Shown here piece by piece: positions 35,905 through 48,600 of a stretch of DNA of 64,000 bases. Numbering within the stretch: the stretch's first letter is position 1; every line of letters begins with the position of its first letter. This stretch comes from Gigaspora rosea. Lineage: Eukaryota; Glomeromycota; Glomeromycetes; Diversisporales; Gigasporaceae. Made by a program: the position numbers and the translations under genes. The notes beneath the pieces are model-generated. The model saw only the letters and a list, made by a program, of their open reading frames with translations. It made no database searches and was not told the origin of the DNA. The DNA lies in assembly GCA_003550325.1 (NCBI GenBank), contig QKWP01000067.1, positions 518,025-582,024 on the forward strand, in the 5' to 3' direction.

Positions 35905-35995
35905 GCATTTTCGCGAAATAACGAACATGCGCGTTATTTGGAATCTCGGCCTGAATTAAGCTTAATTTAGGTCGAATTCGAAATTATATCCTTGC
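35905..35995. repeat. Inverted repeat, CGCGAAATAACG ends
   Basis: TCGCGAAATAACG and GCGCGTTATTT at the left face GCGCGTTATTTCGC at the right. The centre is the palindrome CTGAATTAAGCTTAATTTAG. It is similar in wording to 12174-12290. Confidence 0.6.
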
Positions 35996-36807
35996 GCGTT
36001 ATTTCGCTGGATTCATAAAGTTAAAATAAAAATATTTTCAATAAGTTTAGATAGGTAATCATCAAGGTATCTTCGTTTATAATTCAAAATCAATTTAGCT
36101 AATTATAAAAACAGATCACGTTGAGTGTTTCTAACTTTGAGTGATACCTAATAATCATCTATTCAAAATTGATGAAAAAAATTTTTTATTTAATTCTATA
36201 GATTCATACTAAAGTATCATCACTCAAACTTTGAAAAAATATATGGGCTTGGTGTTACAAAAAGGGGTAAATCAACAAAACAAAAAAGATCTTCAGAAAA
36301 TCAATTTTAATGTTATAAATAGTATAAGTTATAAGAAAATACAACCCTTAAAGAGCTATACTACAAAGTTTTATCAATATAACTGCTTTTGTGTTTTAAG
36401 TAGAGAATTGTCCATAAAAACTTATTTTAAATTAATCTGAAATAAATAAAAAACATTTTTAAAAATTTGGCAATTTACCCTTATTATTAAAGTAGCAGGC
36501 ATTAGAACATTAATCAACATATTGTTATGAATAAAACCCTGGCATGGAAAACGGAGTGTCGGTCATGTGGTTTCCGAGGCATACGGTCTAATACAAAAAA
36601 TCAGAACGATTAATTATTGGGGTTAGGGTTAGGACCAGAGAAGAAGTGATTATAGGCAAAACTTTGAGTTTCGAAAGTTTTTTCTTCACGTTACACTAAA
36701 TCCTGAATTTTGATTGGCAGATATTAATTCGGAGTACCGGAAGTTACATGAATTGCCACTTCGTTTTCACTAAGGCTAGGGTACTTATGACGTAGATAGT
36801 GACTTAT
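35996..36807. other. Intergenic, no gene seen
   Basis: The 69-codon plus ORF at 36231-36440 is Lys/Tyr/Ile-rich and unrecognised. GGGGTTAGGGTTAGGAC near 36619 is a telomere-like word of the sort found in the TIR elements at 58844 and 61085. Confidence 0.4.
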
Positions 36808-37690
36808 AGTGTTACAAATCGAACCAAAAAATGCAATCGATTAATTGATTGACTAATCGATGAGTTGGTGCATCAAAATGGCTTGAATCAGAGCACAAAA
36901 TCTATTGTAAAATGCTGGAGATTTCCGTTTAATGTTAATTTCCGGTCCGATAATCTTTATACACGTAATATAATTCAATAGTTTAATAATACTATTTCCA
37001 ACTATGATTTCTAAGTTCCGTTTCGGATAAACATCGCCGGAAAAAACGAAGATTACATCACCCGGAAATTTGTGCCCTGCTTGCGTAGCTACTATTTGCA
37101 AGATCAAAGTATGATACCGTATAAAAACGACCAGTCAATAGTCAACTAAGGCTTAATTGGGTGGTTTACGTTACATTCCATTCTCAAAAGTGGGTGGTGA
37201 TGCCTGACGAAATGACGAAACCTGACGAAACCATAAGTTTCGTCATTGACGAACTTGACGAAACTTATGGTTTCGTCATTTCGTCAAGGCAAAATTAGTT
37301 TCGCCAGGCATCTATAGGCGGAAGTATACATAGCTGATAGTAAATTTTAATAAAATTATTTCTTAATTAGAAATTATTGACCTGACTTTGCTCGTCTTTA
37401 TGTTCGTTCATTTTTCTCTTCGAAATTTTCGGAACCTTACAATTTCTAATCTTAATTCACACCTGGCATTATGCTCTTTTGGCCAAAATCATATATGTAT
37501 ATCCCAGAAAATTATTAACTAAGAGAGAAAGAGGGATCTCAAAAGAGGGAGAATAACGTAAACCACCGAATCGAATTGGTCTCGTCTAACCAATCGTTTC
37601 GATTAATCGTTAACAGTCGATTAGTTGTCTAATAAAATTATTAATCGAGCCAAATCGATCAACTAATCGATTGCGATTTGTAACGATATT
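36806..37690. mobile_element. TIR element of about 880 bp with AATCGATTA ends
   Basis: Left GTTACAAATCGAACCAAAAA then ATGCAATCGATTAATTGATTG faces CAATCGATTAGTTGATCGAT inverted at 37645-37690 (ending CGATTTGTAAC). Inside are the GACGAAAC hairpin (37203-37290) and an antisense 84-codon ORF (36853-37107) with no family resemblance. Confidence 0.55.
37203..37290. repeat. GACGAAAC hairpin
   Basis: GCCTGACGAAATGACGAAAC to TTTCGTCATTTCGTCAAGGC is a near-perfect palindrome built from GACGAAA and TTTCGTC words. The words are the same as those near the ends of the element at 56941-58246. Confidence 0.75.
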
Positions 37691-37769
37691 GATGTGCTGT
37701 ATTGATGTCACCACCTAAATTTTATATGACGTAAAATGACGTAAGAGGTAGCTACCGAATACCTTAATC

Positions 37770-38180
37770 ACGGCAAAAAAAAGTTCTGGTCATGTGACGA
37801 TCTGCAGTAAAATTAGCCAATAACGGGGATGGCTAAAACCAGGTGCGTTATATGGTTTTTTTTATTAAAATTAGGGTAAGGGTTGGTTAGAGGTTAGGAT
37901 ATGTAAAATTGTCTTCCTGGCATTTTTTTGTCAATGCTCCTAGACACTCAGGCTGCCGTGAAGATCAAATTTACGATTTGATTGGCTTTCTGTTACGTGA
38001 GTGCACCTGGCTTTAGATGACCCCAATAACGAATTCCAATTTGGTGTTCTGTAATACAATCAGGATAACGTTCATTCTAAAGAAATTAGAAAATTGAAAA
38101 CCTTCATAAAGAAACACTAATTCCAAATCCTAATGTAAGTAATCAAAAGATTTTTATTACGTGACTAGAACTTTTTTCCA
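37770..38180. mobile_element. TIR element carrying a nested GGGGATGGCTAAA MITE
   Basis: GGCAAAAAAAAGTTCTGGTC at the left faces GACTAGAACTTTTTTCCATG at the right. Inside, 37827-38030 runs from GGGGATGGCTAAAACCAGGT to ACCTGGCTTTAGATGACCCC, flanked by AATAAC on each side. The inner element shares ends with the 58844-59444 element and includes a telomere-like TTAGGGTAAGGGTTGG run. Confidence 0.65.
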
Positions 38181-38188
38181 TGGTCGTA

Positions 38189-39156
38189 TTAACAGTCATA
38201 GGACATTGATATATAAGTGTTAGTTTATAATAAAAATTATAATAAAAAATATAAATTTACTATAAACTTTAAGTTTTATATTATTTTCAACTTACATATC
38301 AACTTTTTCAAATTTTGAAATTAAGCATATTGAAAATAGTAGGTTGTTATTTGGAAAATTTTTTTAAAATTTTGCAAAATTTGTAAATTTTTAATAAAGT
38401 TTTTTTAAAAAAAATTTTCTAGTTTTAAAAATGTTATTATATATAAAATTTTATGCTAAATAAAGTTTATTTAGTTGTCTTGGTAAAAAAATAAGTTTAC
38501 TATAGATTAAAGTAAAAAAAATACCAATTTTTTTATATACAGCTTTTCTTTATTAAGACAACTTATCTTGGGCCCTTAAGCAAAGTTGTTAGTATAAAAT
38601 TTATAACAATAATAAAGAATAAAAACTATTTACAAGCATTTTACTAGTAAAAAATTTTTTTACCAAAGTTTAATCAAATTTTTTACTAGTAAAATACTTG
38701 TAAAAATAGTTTTTATTCTTTATTATTGTTATAAAATTTTATGTTAAACAACTTTACTTAAGAGCCCTTCTAGATAAAATGTCTTAATAAAAAAATAAAA
38801 AAATTGGTATTTTTTACTTTAATCTATAGTAAACTATTTTTTTTTATTAAGAAACCTTATTTTGCCACCAAAGTAAACTTTGTTTAGAATAAAATTTTAT
38901 ATATAATAACACTTTTACAACTAGAATTTTTTAAAAAAAAATTTATTAAAAAATATGCAAAATTTACAAAATTTTAAAAAAGTATTCTAAACAACCTTAA
39001 TCTACTACTTTAAATATTCTTAATTACAAAATTTGAAAAAAGTTAATATGTAAGTTGAAATAATGTGAGGCTTAAAGTTTATAGTAAATTCATATGTTTT
39101 ATTATATTTTTATTATAAACTAACACTTATATATCAACAGGTGTAATAACTGTTAA
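38189..39156. repeat. Very long palindrome, arms about 460 bp
   Basis: The left arm starts TTAACAGTCATAGG, then TTGATATATAAGTGTTAGTT. The right arm ends with the matching inverse and ACTGTTAA. Matching words run through both arms (for example TATATAAAATTTTATGC, TTTACTATAGATTAAAGT, TTTATTCTTTATTATTGTTA) to a centre near 38670. The arms are diverged by scattered substitutions. There is no ORF. It looks like a fold-back transposon; the flanks GGTCGTA and GGATCATA may be a decayed target duplication. Confidence 0.85.
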
Positions 39157-41287
<2,131 letters not shown>

Positions 41288-41537
41288 ATGTCAGACACCC
41301 TACATTACACATGAAGACTTTGATTTCTGCATTAAGGTTTTATAAGATCCAACTAATACAACGTAAAAGATTGTTATTTTGCAAAGAAACCTTTGTTATA
41401 CGTGATCTTGGTGCACAAACAGACCCTGTAGTACAGCTTATTAAAGTGGATTCAAACCTCCTGTTTGCCTGTTGATAAAATGTATGAAGTGTTGTGCGGT
41501 TTACATCAGGGCGTTTTAAAACATGTTGGTTCATCAA

Positions 41538-42416
41538 ACTCCGGAAAGCAGTGGTCTTTTTCGATTTTTAACAGCTGCTCTACCTTAAAATTACTCAGCC
41601 GGTCGACCGGGCCGACCAGATTAAAGTCAATCCAAAATTACCAAACACTCCTATAAAATGATCTCCTAACGATAATTTCGGCAATTTTACTGAACAAATT
41701 ACCATACCTCAAAAAATTCTCGACAACCATGCTCGCCATGCTCGTGTTTATTGTCTATCATCCCGAAAATTTCCGATATTATACTATCTTTCTTTTGATT
41801 CTAACTAATGCTGGCCGAATCTATTATTAATTCCAACCTAATTCGACAACTTGCCCAGCAACTTATACCAATGATCCTAGTAACATAACTTTTGGTAATT
41901 ATCAGCAGTTAAGTCAACTGCAGAATCAAGTCCTAAAAATTATTTAGCGGTCCGACAAGAAGTAAAAATAATTAGCCAGTCAGAAAAAATTCCTATTCAG
42001 CCATTGAACCAAGGAAGATTAATTTTGGATTAGTTTATTGATGGTCGTCGGTTTACTGACTATTGGTGGTTTCTATAAAATTACAAGATTGATTTAAAAT
42101 CCTAACTTACCTTAGTCGGCCCGCCCGGCCCTGAAGACGTGGGTCGATCCTCGGCCCGCCTGACCGGTCGATGGGCCGGGGTCAGCCCGTTCACTAGTTG
42201 AGAGTGCGTCAAGTGTAACTCGGGTTTGCATAAGGAGAGCATTTTCCTGCGTTGCGAATACAAAGCAAAATTTCCAATTATATAACATAATTAAAATTTT
42301 GCATTATATTCGCAACGCAGGAAGATGCTCTCCTTATGCAAACTTGACGCACTCCCAACGCACTTAAACAAAGTAGGGCAGCTGTTAAAAATCGAAAAAG
42401 ACCTCTGCTACTCCGG
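41538..42416. mobile_element. 865-bp TIR element inserted in the integrase
   Basis: Ends are AGCAGTGGTCTTTTTCGATT then TTTAACAGCTGC, and the inverse AGCAGAGGTCTTTTTCGATT then TTTAACAGCTGC. ACTCCGG duplicates lie at 41538-41544 and 42410-42416 (7 bp perfect, 9 bp with one mismatch), a size between hAT and MULE. The interior has a GC-rich GGTCGACCGGGCCGACC block, a CGGCCCGCCCGGCCC block, and a second palindrome at 42206-42352 (GTGCGTCAAGTGTAACTCG facing its inverse, with CTGCGTTGCGAATA inside). A related element is at about 54300-55025. Confidence 0.8.
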
Positions 42417-43021
42417 GATGCAGTATGTAATTAACTATTGTATAAAAAAATTATAATGATAATTCAATTATTTTAATTATTATTATTATTTTTTTTTTTT
42501 TTTTGCAGGTTACAGAACAATATAATTAGTTACATCCCACAGTCTTTCATAAAGGAATTTGTGAAAAATTGCACAACATGTGTAGCACGGAGAAATTTTC
42601 CGAATTCGGTAGCTGCAAAGCCGATAATTTCAAATAGCTTTCTTTTTCTTAATAGAGTTCAAGTGGACTTAATTTCTATGACTAGCATTCCGGATGAGAC
42701 TATCGTTATATATGTCACAGCATAATTACTTCACGCAATATTCCTGTGCTCGGGCCTTAACTAATAAACGGCCAATCGATGTGGCAATTTTTCTGTTTGA
42801 TGTTTTTTTTGCTTCGGTGCTCGACTATTCTTCAGACCGATAATGGTCGTGAGTTTACTGCAGAAGTAATCAAAGAGTTATTAACCACGTGGCTTGTAGA
42901 GCATGCAATGATATTATCCAACAAAAAGTATCTAAGTGGATGGAGGATACAAAAAGGACTGATTGGTCTTGTGCTGTACCATTATATTTTTGTTGTAAGT
43001 ATTTTATTATTTAACATTATA

Positions 43022-43540
43022 ATCTGCCAAATTTTTATAATGAGCATACAAACATTGCGAGCAATTGAACGAAGTCACGAGACATCCATTTGTCACGAGA
43101 CCGTGACTCAGACCCGTGACGTAGATTGGCGATTGGTAAGTATGGCGTATTTGTGAAGGATATTGTATGAGCGATTTGTAAAGATGATGTATTGGGTGAG
43201 AAATGTCGTTTTGATGTCATAAGAAATAGCTATTGAAGAGTGGGAAATTGTTCTCCCTCTTCTGTCTTTGCTGGACGCAAGTCTAGCTTTGTCGTTAGCG
43301 CCCGCTCACCCACTACTGAATGAGGGTTCTTTGTGATTTGAGTAAGTTATAGGTGGGTCAATAACTCAAATGGACAACCTGGATATCGAAGATGAATGCT
43401 TTGATAGCCTGACCGAACAGAGGGAGATTAAAGAAGAGAAAGTAAAAATAGGTTTGTTAGCTGGACACGATGCTAGGAACCGACTGTGGACCACATGAAC
43501 AGCGAGACGGGGTCCCATATAGTGTATTTCATAGTCATGT
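43022..43540. other. Unidentified insertion within the integrase pseudogene
   Basis: Between the KWMEDTKRTDWSCAVP-like segment and VFGQNPLHYF lies about 500 bp foreign to the integrase. It is less AT-rich, with CACGAGACATCCATTTGTCA and GTCGTTAGCGCCCGCTCACC stretches. It could be part of an LTR retroelement, but I could not see terminal repeats. Confidence 0.4.
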
Positions 43541-44540
43541 TTGTTGTATATGGGTCGAGTGATGCATTAGTATTTGGTCAAAATCCTTTACATTATTTTA
43601 CATTATTAAAGGAGTTCAAAGAGCAACGTATTAATTCTGAAGATGAACTGCCAAATAATTGGTTTGAACCTTCTGAGCCCCAAAAGATGATTTCGATCGA
43701 CAGGATGTAGAATCACTTTTAGGTGCTACAGCTTTAAATATAAGGTAAAATTGATTGGTTTTTTTATTTATTTATTTTTATTAATTTAAACTAAATTATC
43801 TAGGAGCAACGATTGTTAGATTATATCAATGAAGAGATAGTGAATAAGACAGTGGATGAGATGGAAGGCGAGGCAATAAATGAAGTGGTGGATGTGAGTA
43901 AACGAAGTGGTGGATGAAATGGAAGATGAGGCAGTAAACGAAGTAGTGGATAAGATGGAGATAAATGAGGTGGTAGATAAGATGGTGAATAAGATGGTGG
44001 ATGATGAGCGCTTATACATGATTTAAATTTTTTAAACAAAAAGAAATTAAATTTTTTTTTTTTTTTTGTAGTCTTCTCAGAACAATGTCAATGCTCAACA
44101 AACGTTTCATGAAGTTTATCAAAGTATAGCTTTGAAAACTCTTGGAAGATATCGAGATGGTATGAAGTTACAACGTAACAAATGTAACAAGAAATTTGCA
44201 AATAAATACATTGTTGGAGACTTTGTTCATATCAAGATTCCGTGATTGATAGAACACGTAGTGATAGAAAAATACTCCACTCCCTTGCAAAGTTTTCGAA
44301 GTTTTGAAGGATGATATGTATGTGCTTGGATGTAAATCCAGCACTATTAGATCGCATATAATGCTACTGAATTACTTCCTTTGGATAATTTTCCTTCAAC
44401 ACTTATAAGCATACGAGAAGCATCTATTAAGCAATCTTCGTCACAAGCAGGCAATATCAAATGCAAATGTAAAAAGATGAATGTGCATTGCGGCAGTAGT
44501 TGTCATCCTAATAATCATAAATGTAAGAACTCGCAATAAA

Positions 44541-45400
44541 TTTGCGATGCTATTGTTTTTATTCTTTATATAATCTATGAAATATAACATATTGTATTAC
44601 TCCGACAAAATTTATCCACGTACAAATACACTTCATAAACAGAATATGTTTAATGATTTGTAAATCAGAATCTGGTCTCTAGAATGGCAGTATATCCCAT
44701 GGGGACATATATGATGGCCTTTACGGTAATTTTCTTAAATTAATAACTTTTTTTAAATTTTTATTAATATATGGAATATTATCAATTTAAATATAAAATC
44801 TTAATGTTAAATATTAAATATGACTCCAAATTCACTGCTTCTATAATGGACCATAGAGATAATGTGATTAATGTCAGTAGTCGAAGCCTAAACCAATGAC
44901 TAAGTCGATGTTAAACAAATTGGCTTAGCCAGCTTAGTCAACTAAGTAAAAACATCGATCTTTGACAATTTAAGTGGATTCTGAATATACAGAATGCCGA
45001 ATACACTTATCAATTTCGATATATATTTTATATTTAAGGCTCTATAACGTAAGCATGTAACGACAAATATCTTTAATAAGAATTGACTAAGCAGATTTGC
45101 CAAAAAATCAACTGACTTAGCCGGCTAAGTTGACTAAGCCGACTAGTCCCCAATCGGCTTATAACACTAACTGTGAGTAATATTTACAAGCCTATGATAA
45201 TCGTAATTTTTTTACAATATTAATACCAGGTTACCAACTTTGCGACTTCAAGTTCTTGAAGTTATGTATAATTTCAGATACTTAATGTTGCAACTTCAAG
45301 TCACAACTTCAAGTGCTTGAAATTACAACTTCAAATGCTTGAAGTTGTAACTCCAAATGTCTATAGTTAGTTAATATAAAGAAATTTGGGTTCGGTTCAA
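44541..45400. other. Intergenic: TIR repeat and ACTTCAAG cluster
   Basis: 44872-45165 looks like a TIR element: TCAGTAGTCGAAGCC and ACTAAGTCGATG at the left face GACTAAGCCGACTAGTCCCC at the right, with TTAGCC(A/G)GCTTAGT-type words on both sides. At 45235-45360, CAACTTCAAG and CTTGAAGTT words repeat about ten times in both orientations. The region directly precedes the large multidomain gene and must contain its promoter. No clear TATA box was identified. Confidence 0.5.
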
Positions 45401-45613
45401 ATGAACCTAACCGGATTCGTTTCAAATGACAAAAATAGGCTTATTGGAACCCAAAGTCCAAGCAGTGTAACTTTTATTCCCGGAATGGTAATTTCAAGCA
45501 ATGATCAAACACGACATTATCAAGATAATTCTGAATTAGAAGTTGGCGGAAATTTAATTCAATTTACGAAACTTTTGAAACGTACTCATAGTAAAGTTCA
45601 AAATGATGCTTAA
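45401..45613 (+). other. Possible 5' coding exon or upstream ORF of the large gene
   Basis: The frame from the ATG at 45401 opens MNLTGFVSNDKNRLIGTQSP and continues 70 codons to a stop at 45611. It overlaps the next frame's ATG at 45603 by a few bases (ATGATG then CTTAA). Amino-acid use is protein-like, and no intron with matching phase joins it to the next exon. It is either a short upstream ORF, or the true N-terminus separated by a one-base shift or error. Confidence 0.4.
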
Positions 45614-48600
45614 AAATCATGACCGCAATAATTCTTTATCAAAACCTTTGCAATTATCTGAGGAGGTTAATGTTAATAAGATTAAAAAATCTGGTTTAAA
45701 GCAAGAGATACTCATGAATGATAGTGTACAAATTGATGCATCAGTGATGTATTATCGTGTTAAATTTAAGCATAAATTAAAGAGCGAACACTATCAGGTT
45801 TATGGAAGTTTAACAACAATATCTGGACAACAAATTCGTGAAAAGATTATTAAATTTAAAGAAATAAATATTTTTGGATTTTCCGTAATTATCGAAAATA
45901 TTTTGGATAAAAAGTAAGAATTTTACTATTTTTATAATTTACATTTATACTATTCATTTTATTAATAATTTACTGCAATAGTGTAAAAGTTTATGGAAAA
46001 ATAAACATAAACTGGATGTTAGTTGGAAATCCAGAAATAATTGAAGTTGAAAATCCGTATGAAATTGCTTATGAATTTTCATATGCACGAAATTCGATTG
46101 TAGAAAGTGGCAAGAAAACGATTGAACCTAATAATGAAACAAATTGGGAAATTAACTTTGATACAATCCCAAAACTTCCATCAAACGCAGCATTTGCTTG
46201 CACATTCAAATATCCATTGCCGGACAATGAACCATCATTTATGGCCTCTATCAAATCTTATGATGATGAAAATGGTATTTTAGTAGTGAAAGTGACAAAT
46301 CACACACACAACATTTCAAATAATTTTGATAAAGATAGTGCCAATGGTGTCAATATCATTGATTATGTTAGTGGTAATGATATAAAAATTACATCAGATG
46401 ATGAAGAGAAATTGAAATGTCAAATATATTGGTGTATTTATCTTACGCCAGTTCAAAAAATTACAATTGGACAATTTTGTAATTTCACTGATTATATTGC
46501 ACCAACTAGAACTCAGTTATCAAACGTAACTACTAGAAAATTAGAAATAGAAAAAACTACTAAACTTAAAGACTTGGTTGTTCCAAATTACAAGTTAATT
46601 GATGAAATAAAACAAGATGTACTTCCTGAAAGTGTGTCTCACGTATCTTGCGTTGACGCAAGTTACAAGTTGATTGATGAGATAAAACATATCATTATAA
46701 ACCTTAAGAAAAGCAAAAAAATATTTGACCCACTTATTTACTCTTCAATAGAGACTATTCGAGCTTTACATTATGTAAAGCATGAAGTTGAATTATATTT
46801 TCAACAATATGAGGATATCTTTAATGAATATAAAACTTCGTTAGAAAATATAAAAGAATTTGCGAAAGAAATAGCGAATATAGAAAAGAGTTACTATCTC
46901 TTTTATCCGTATAGGCACGTGAAAGAGAAATATAAAAAACTGTTAAAGGATCATGACAATTGTGAAAAAAAATTAAATCCAATTCTTATTAAAATTATAA
47001 TGAACAAACAAGAAAGTCAACAGGAAGATCTTATGAACATTAATAAGGTACTGTAGATTTTATTTCACATAAAAAAAAAGTTTCTTGATTACTACTTCAT
47101 TTTAAATAATTTAAATAATTTGATATTTTTATTATGTATATTAGATTTTAAAAGCTATTCCTAACGACAATAAAAATGAAAATACAGTCCGAGTTGAAAT
47201 GATAGTTCAAAACTTAATCGAAAGATCATTTATAAACATCAGTGTTCCGCGTATCGATTCTGCGTCATTATTTGATCCTCCTATTGTAGGCAATTCGAGA
47301 ATAAATTTCGTGAATGAACCTTATAAGAAGCCAGAATGGGATCTAGATGACAGTTTACGAACGAAACATATCATAAAGAAAATCTATAAATGTGGTATGG
47401 AAGTAGCATGTGAGCCTGTTACTATTTTCGAACGAAACATGTCAATTTTGAATGAATTAAAAAGATTTGATGAATGCCGAAATATCCTTAGATTTTATGG
47501 ACTTTCAAAGATTGATGATGTTGAAATGTTGGTATTTGAATGGGCAAGCTTGGGTAGTTTAAAAAATGTCTACGAAAAGAAACCAGTTCCTTGGGATTTA
47601 AAAGTGAACATTGCACATGATATTTGTCAAGGTTTACTGTTTTTGAGTTACACTGACATTTTTCATCGTGATATTCGATGCGAAAATATAATGGTAAATA
47701 TTTGTTTCAATTTTGCTTTTAAAATTCTGTTAAAATTTGATAATTCTGTTCATAATTATCGTTCATCAATCTATCTATTTATCGTAGATGAACTGTTATA
47801 TGGAACCGAAGATTGCAAATTTTTATCTCGCTAAACATGCTTCAGAGATAGGATCAGATATTGAAGATCATATTTCGGAACATATCTTGAATATTATTAA
47901 TTGGTCAGCACCTGAAATGATGCAAAAGAACGCCTCATATACACGAGATTGTGAAATTTTCAGGTATCAATTCTAAAGATCGTTTTTATTGTAGCAACTC
48001 TAATTATGTCGATGGTTATATTAATTGTACACACTGTTTATTTGCATAGTTTCGTAATGCTTTTATGGGAACTAGCTTTCCAAAGGATTCCCTATGAAAA
48101 AATGAGTAAAGAAGATATTATCATCCATGTTACAAACGGTCGTAGAGAATCCCCAAATTTACCTTTTTATACATTCGAATTTCTTAACATTCAAAGAAAA
48201 TACTTAAAAATCATTGCAGAAGGTATTTATTATTTCATAAATGATTTCGATTCATGAACTATGTAATAATATTTATAAAAATTTTTACGGAATAAAGGAT
48301 GGGATAATGAACCAGAAAAAAGGATTAGAATGGATGAAATTCTATCGAGATTTTCAGATATTAAAGCCGAGTTTACTAAACTTAAGAGAAGTAATTCAGG
48401 TTCTGTTTGTTCATCTGATCAACTTGATCAGCTTTCAAATGTACGTACTAGGGCTGCTTCAATTTCGGTTGATTCTAGTACCCATTACAAGCGGCATCAA
48501 ATTCCGTTAAAACCCAAGGAAAGCGAATCCAAGCCTGATAAACATACAATTCCGAATTCTCCAGGATTTTATCCTTCTCCCAGGATTTATTATCCAAAAG

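Larger units (their letters stand above)
41288..44540 (+). pseudogene. KRBA2-like integrase, decayed and split by insertions
   Basis: Pieces of one protein appear in order across frames. VDKMYEVLCGLHQG (41467-41508) and HVGSS end at the MITE at 41545. After it come SYIPQSFIKEFVKNCTTCVA, with the integrase zinc-binding CxxC, RRNFPNSVAAKPIISN, and VQVDLISM with the first catalytic Asp (about 42525-42690). Next are TDNGREFTAEVIKELL with the second Asp (about 42835-42880), VFGQNPLHYFTLLKEFKEQR (about 43570-43630), an Asp/Glu-rich linker (43810-44010), and FHEVYQSIALKTLGRYR. KYIVGDFVHIKIP follows, and last the Cys-rich tail CKCKKMNVHCGSSCHPNNHK (about 44465-44525). This is the domain order of the KRAB-A-domain-containing-2-like integrases common in Glomeromycotina. 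Stops, frame changes, the 865-bp MITE and unrelated sequence at about 43022-43540 show it is dead. Confidence 0.8.
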
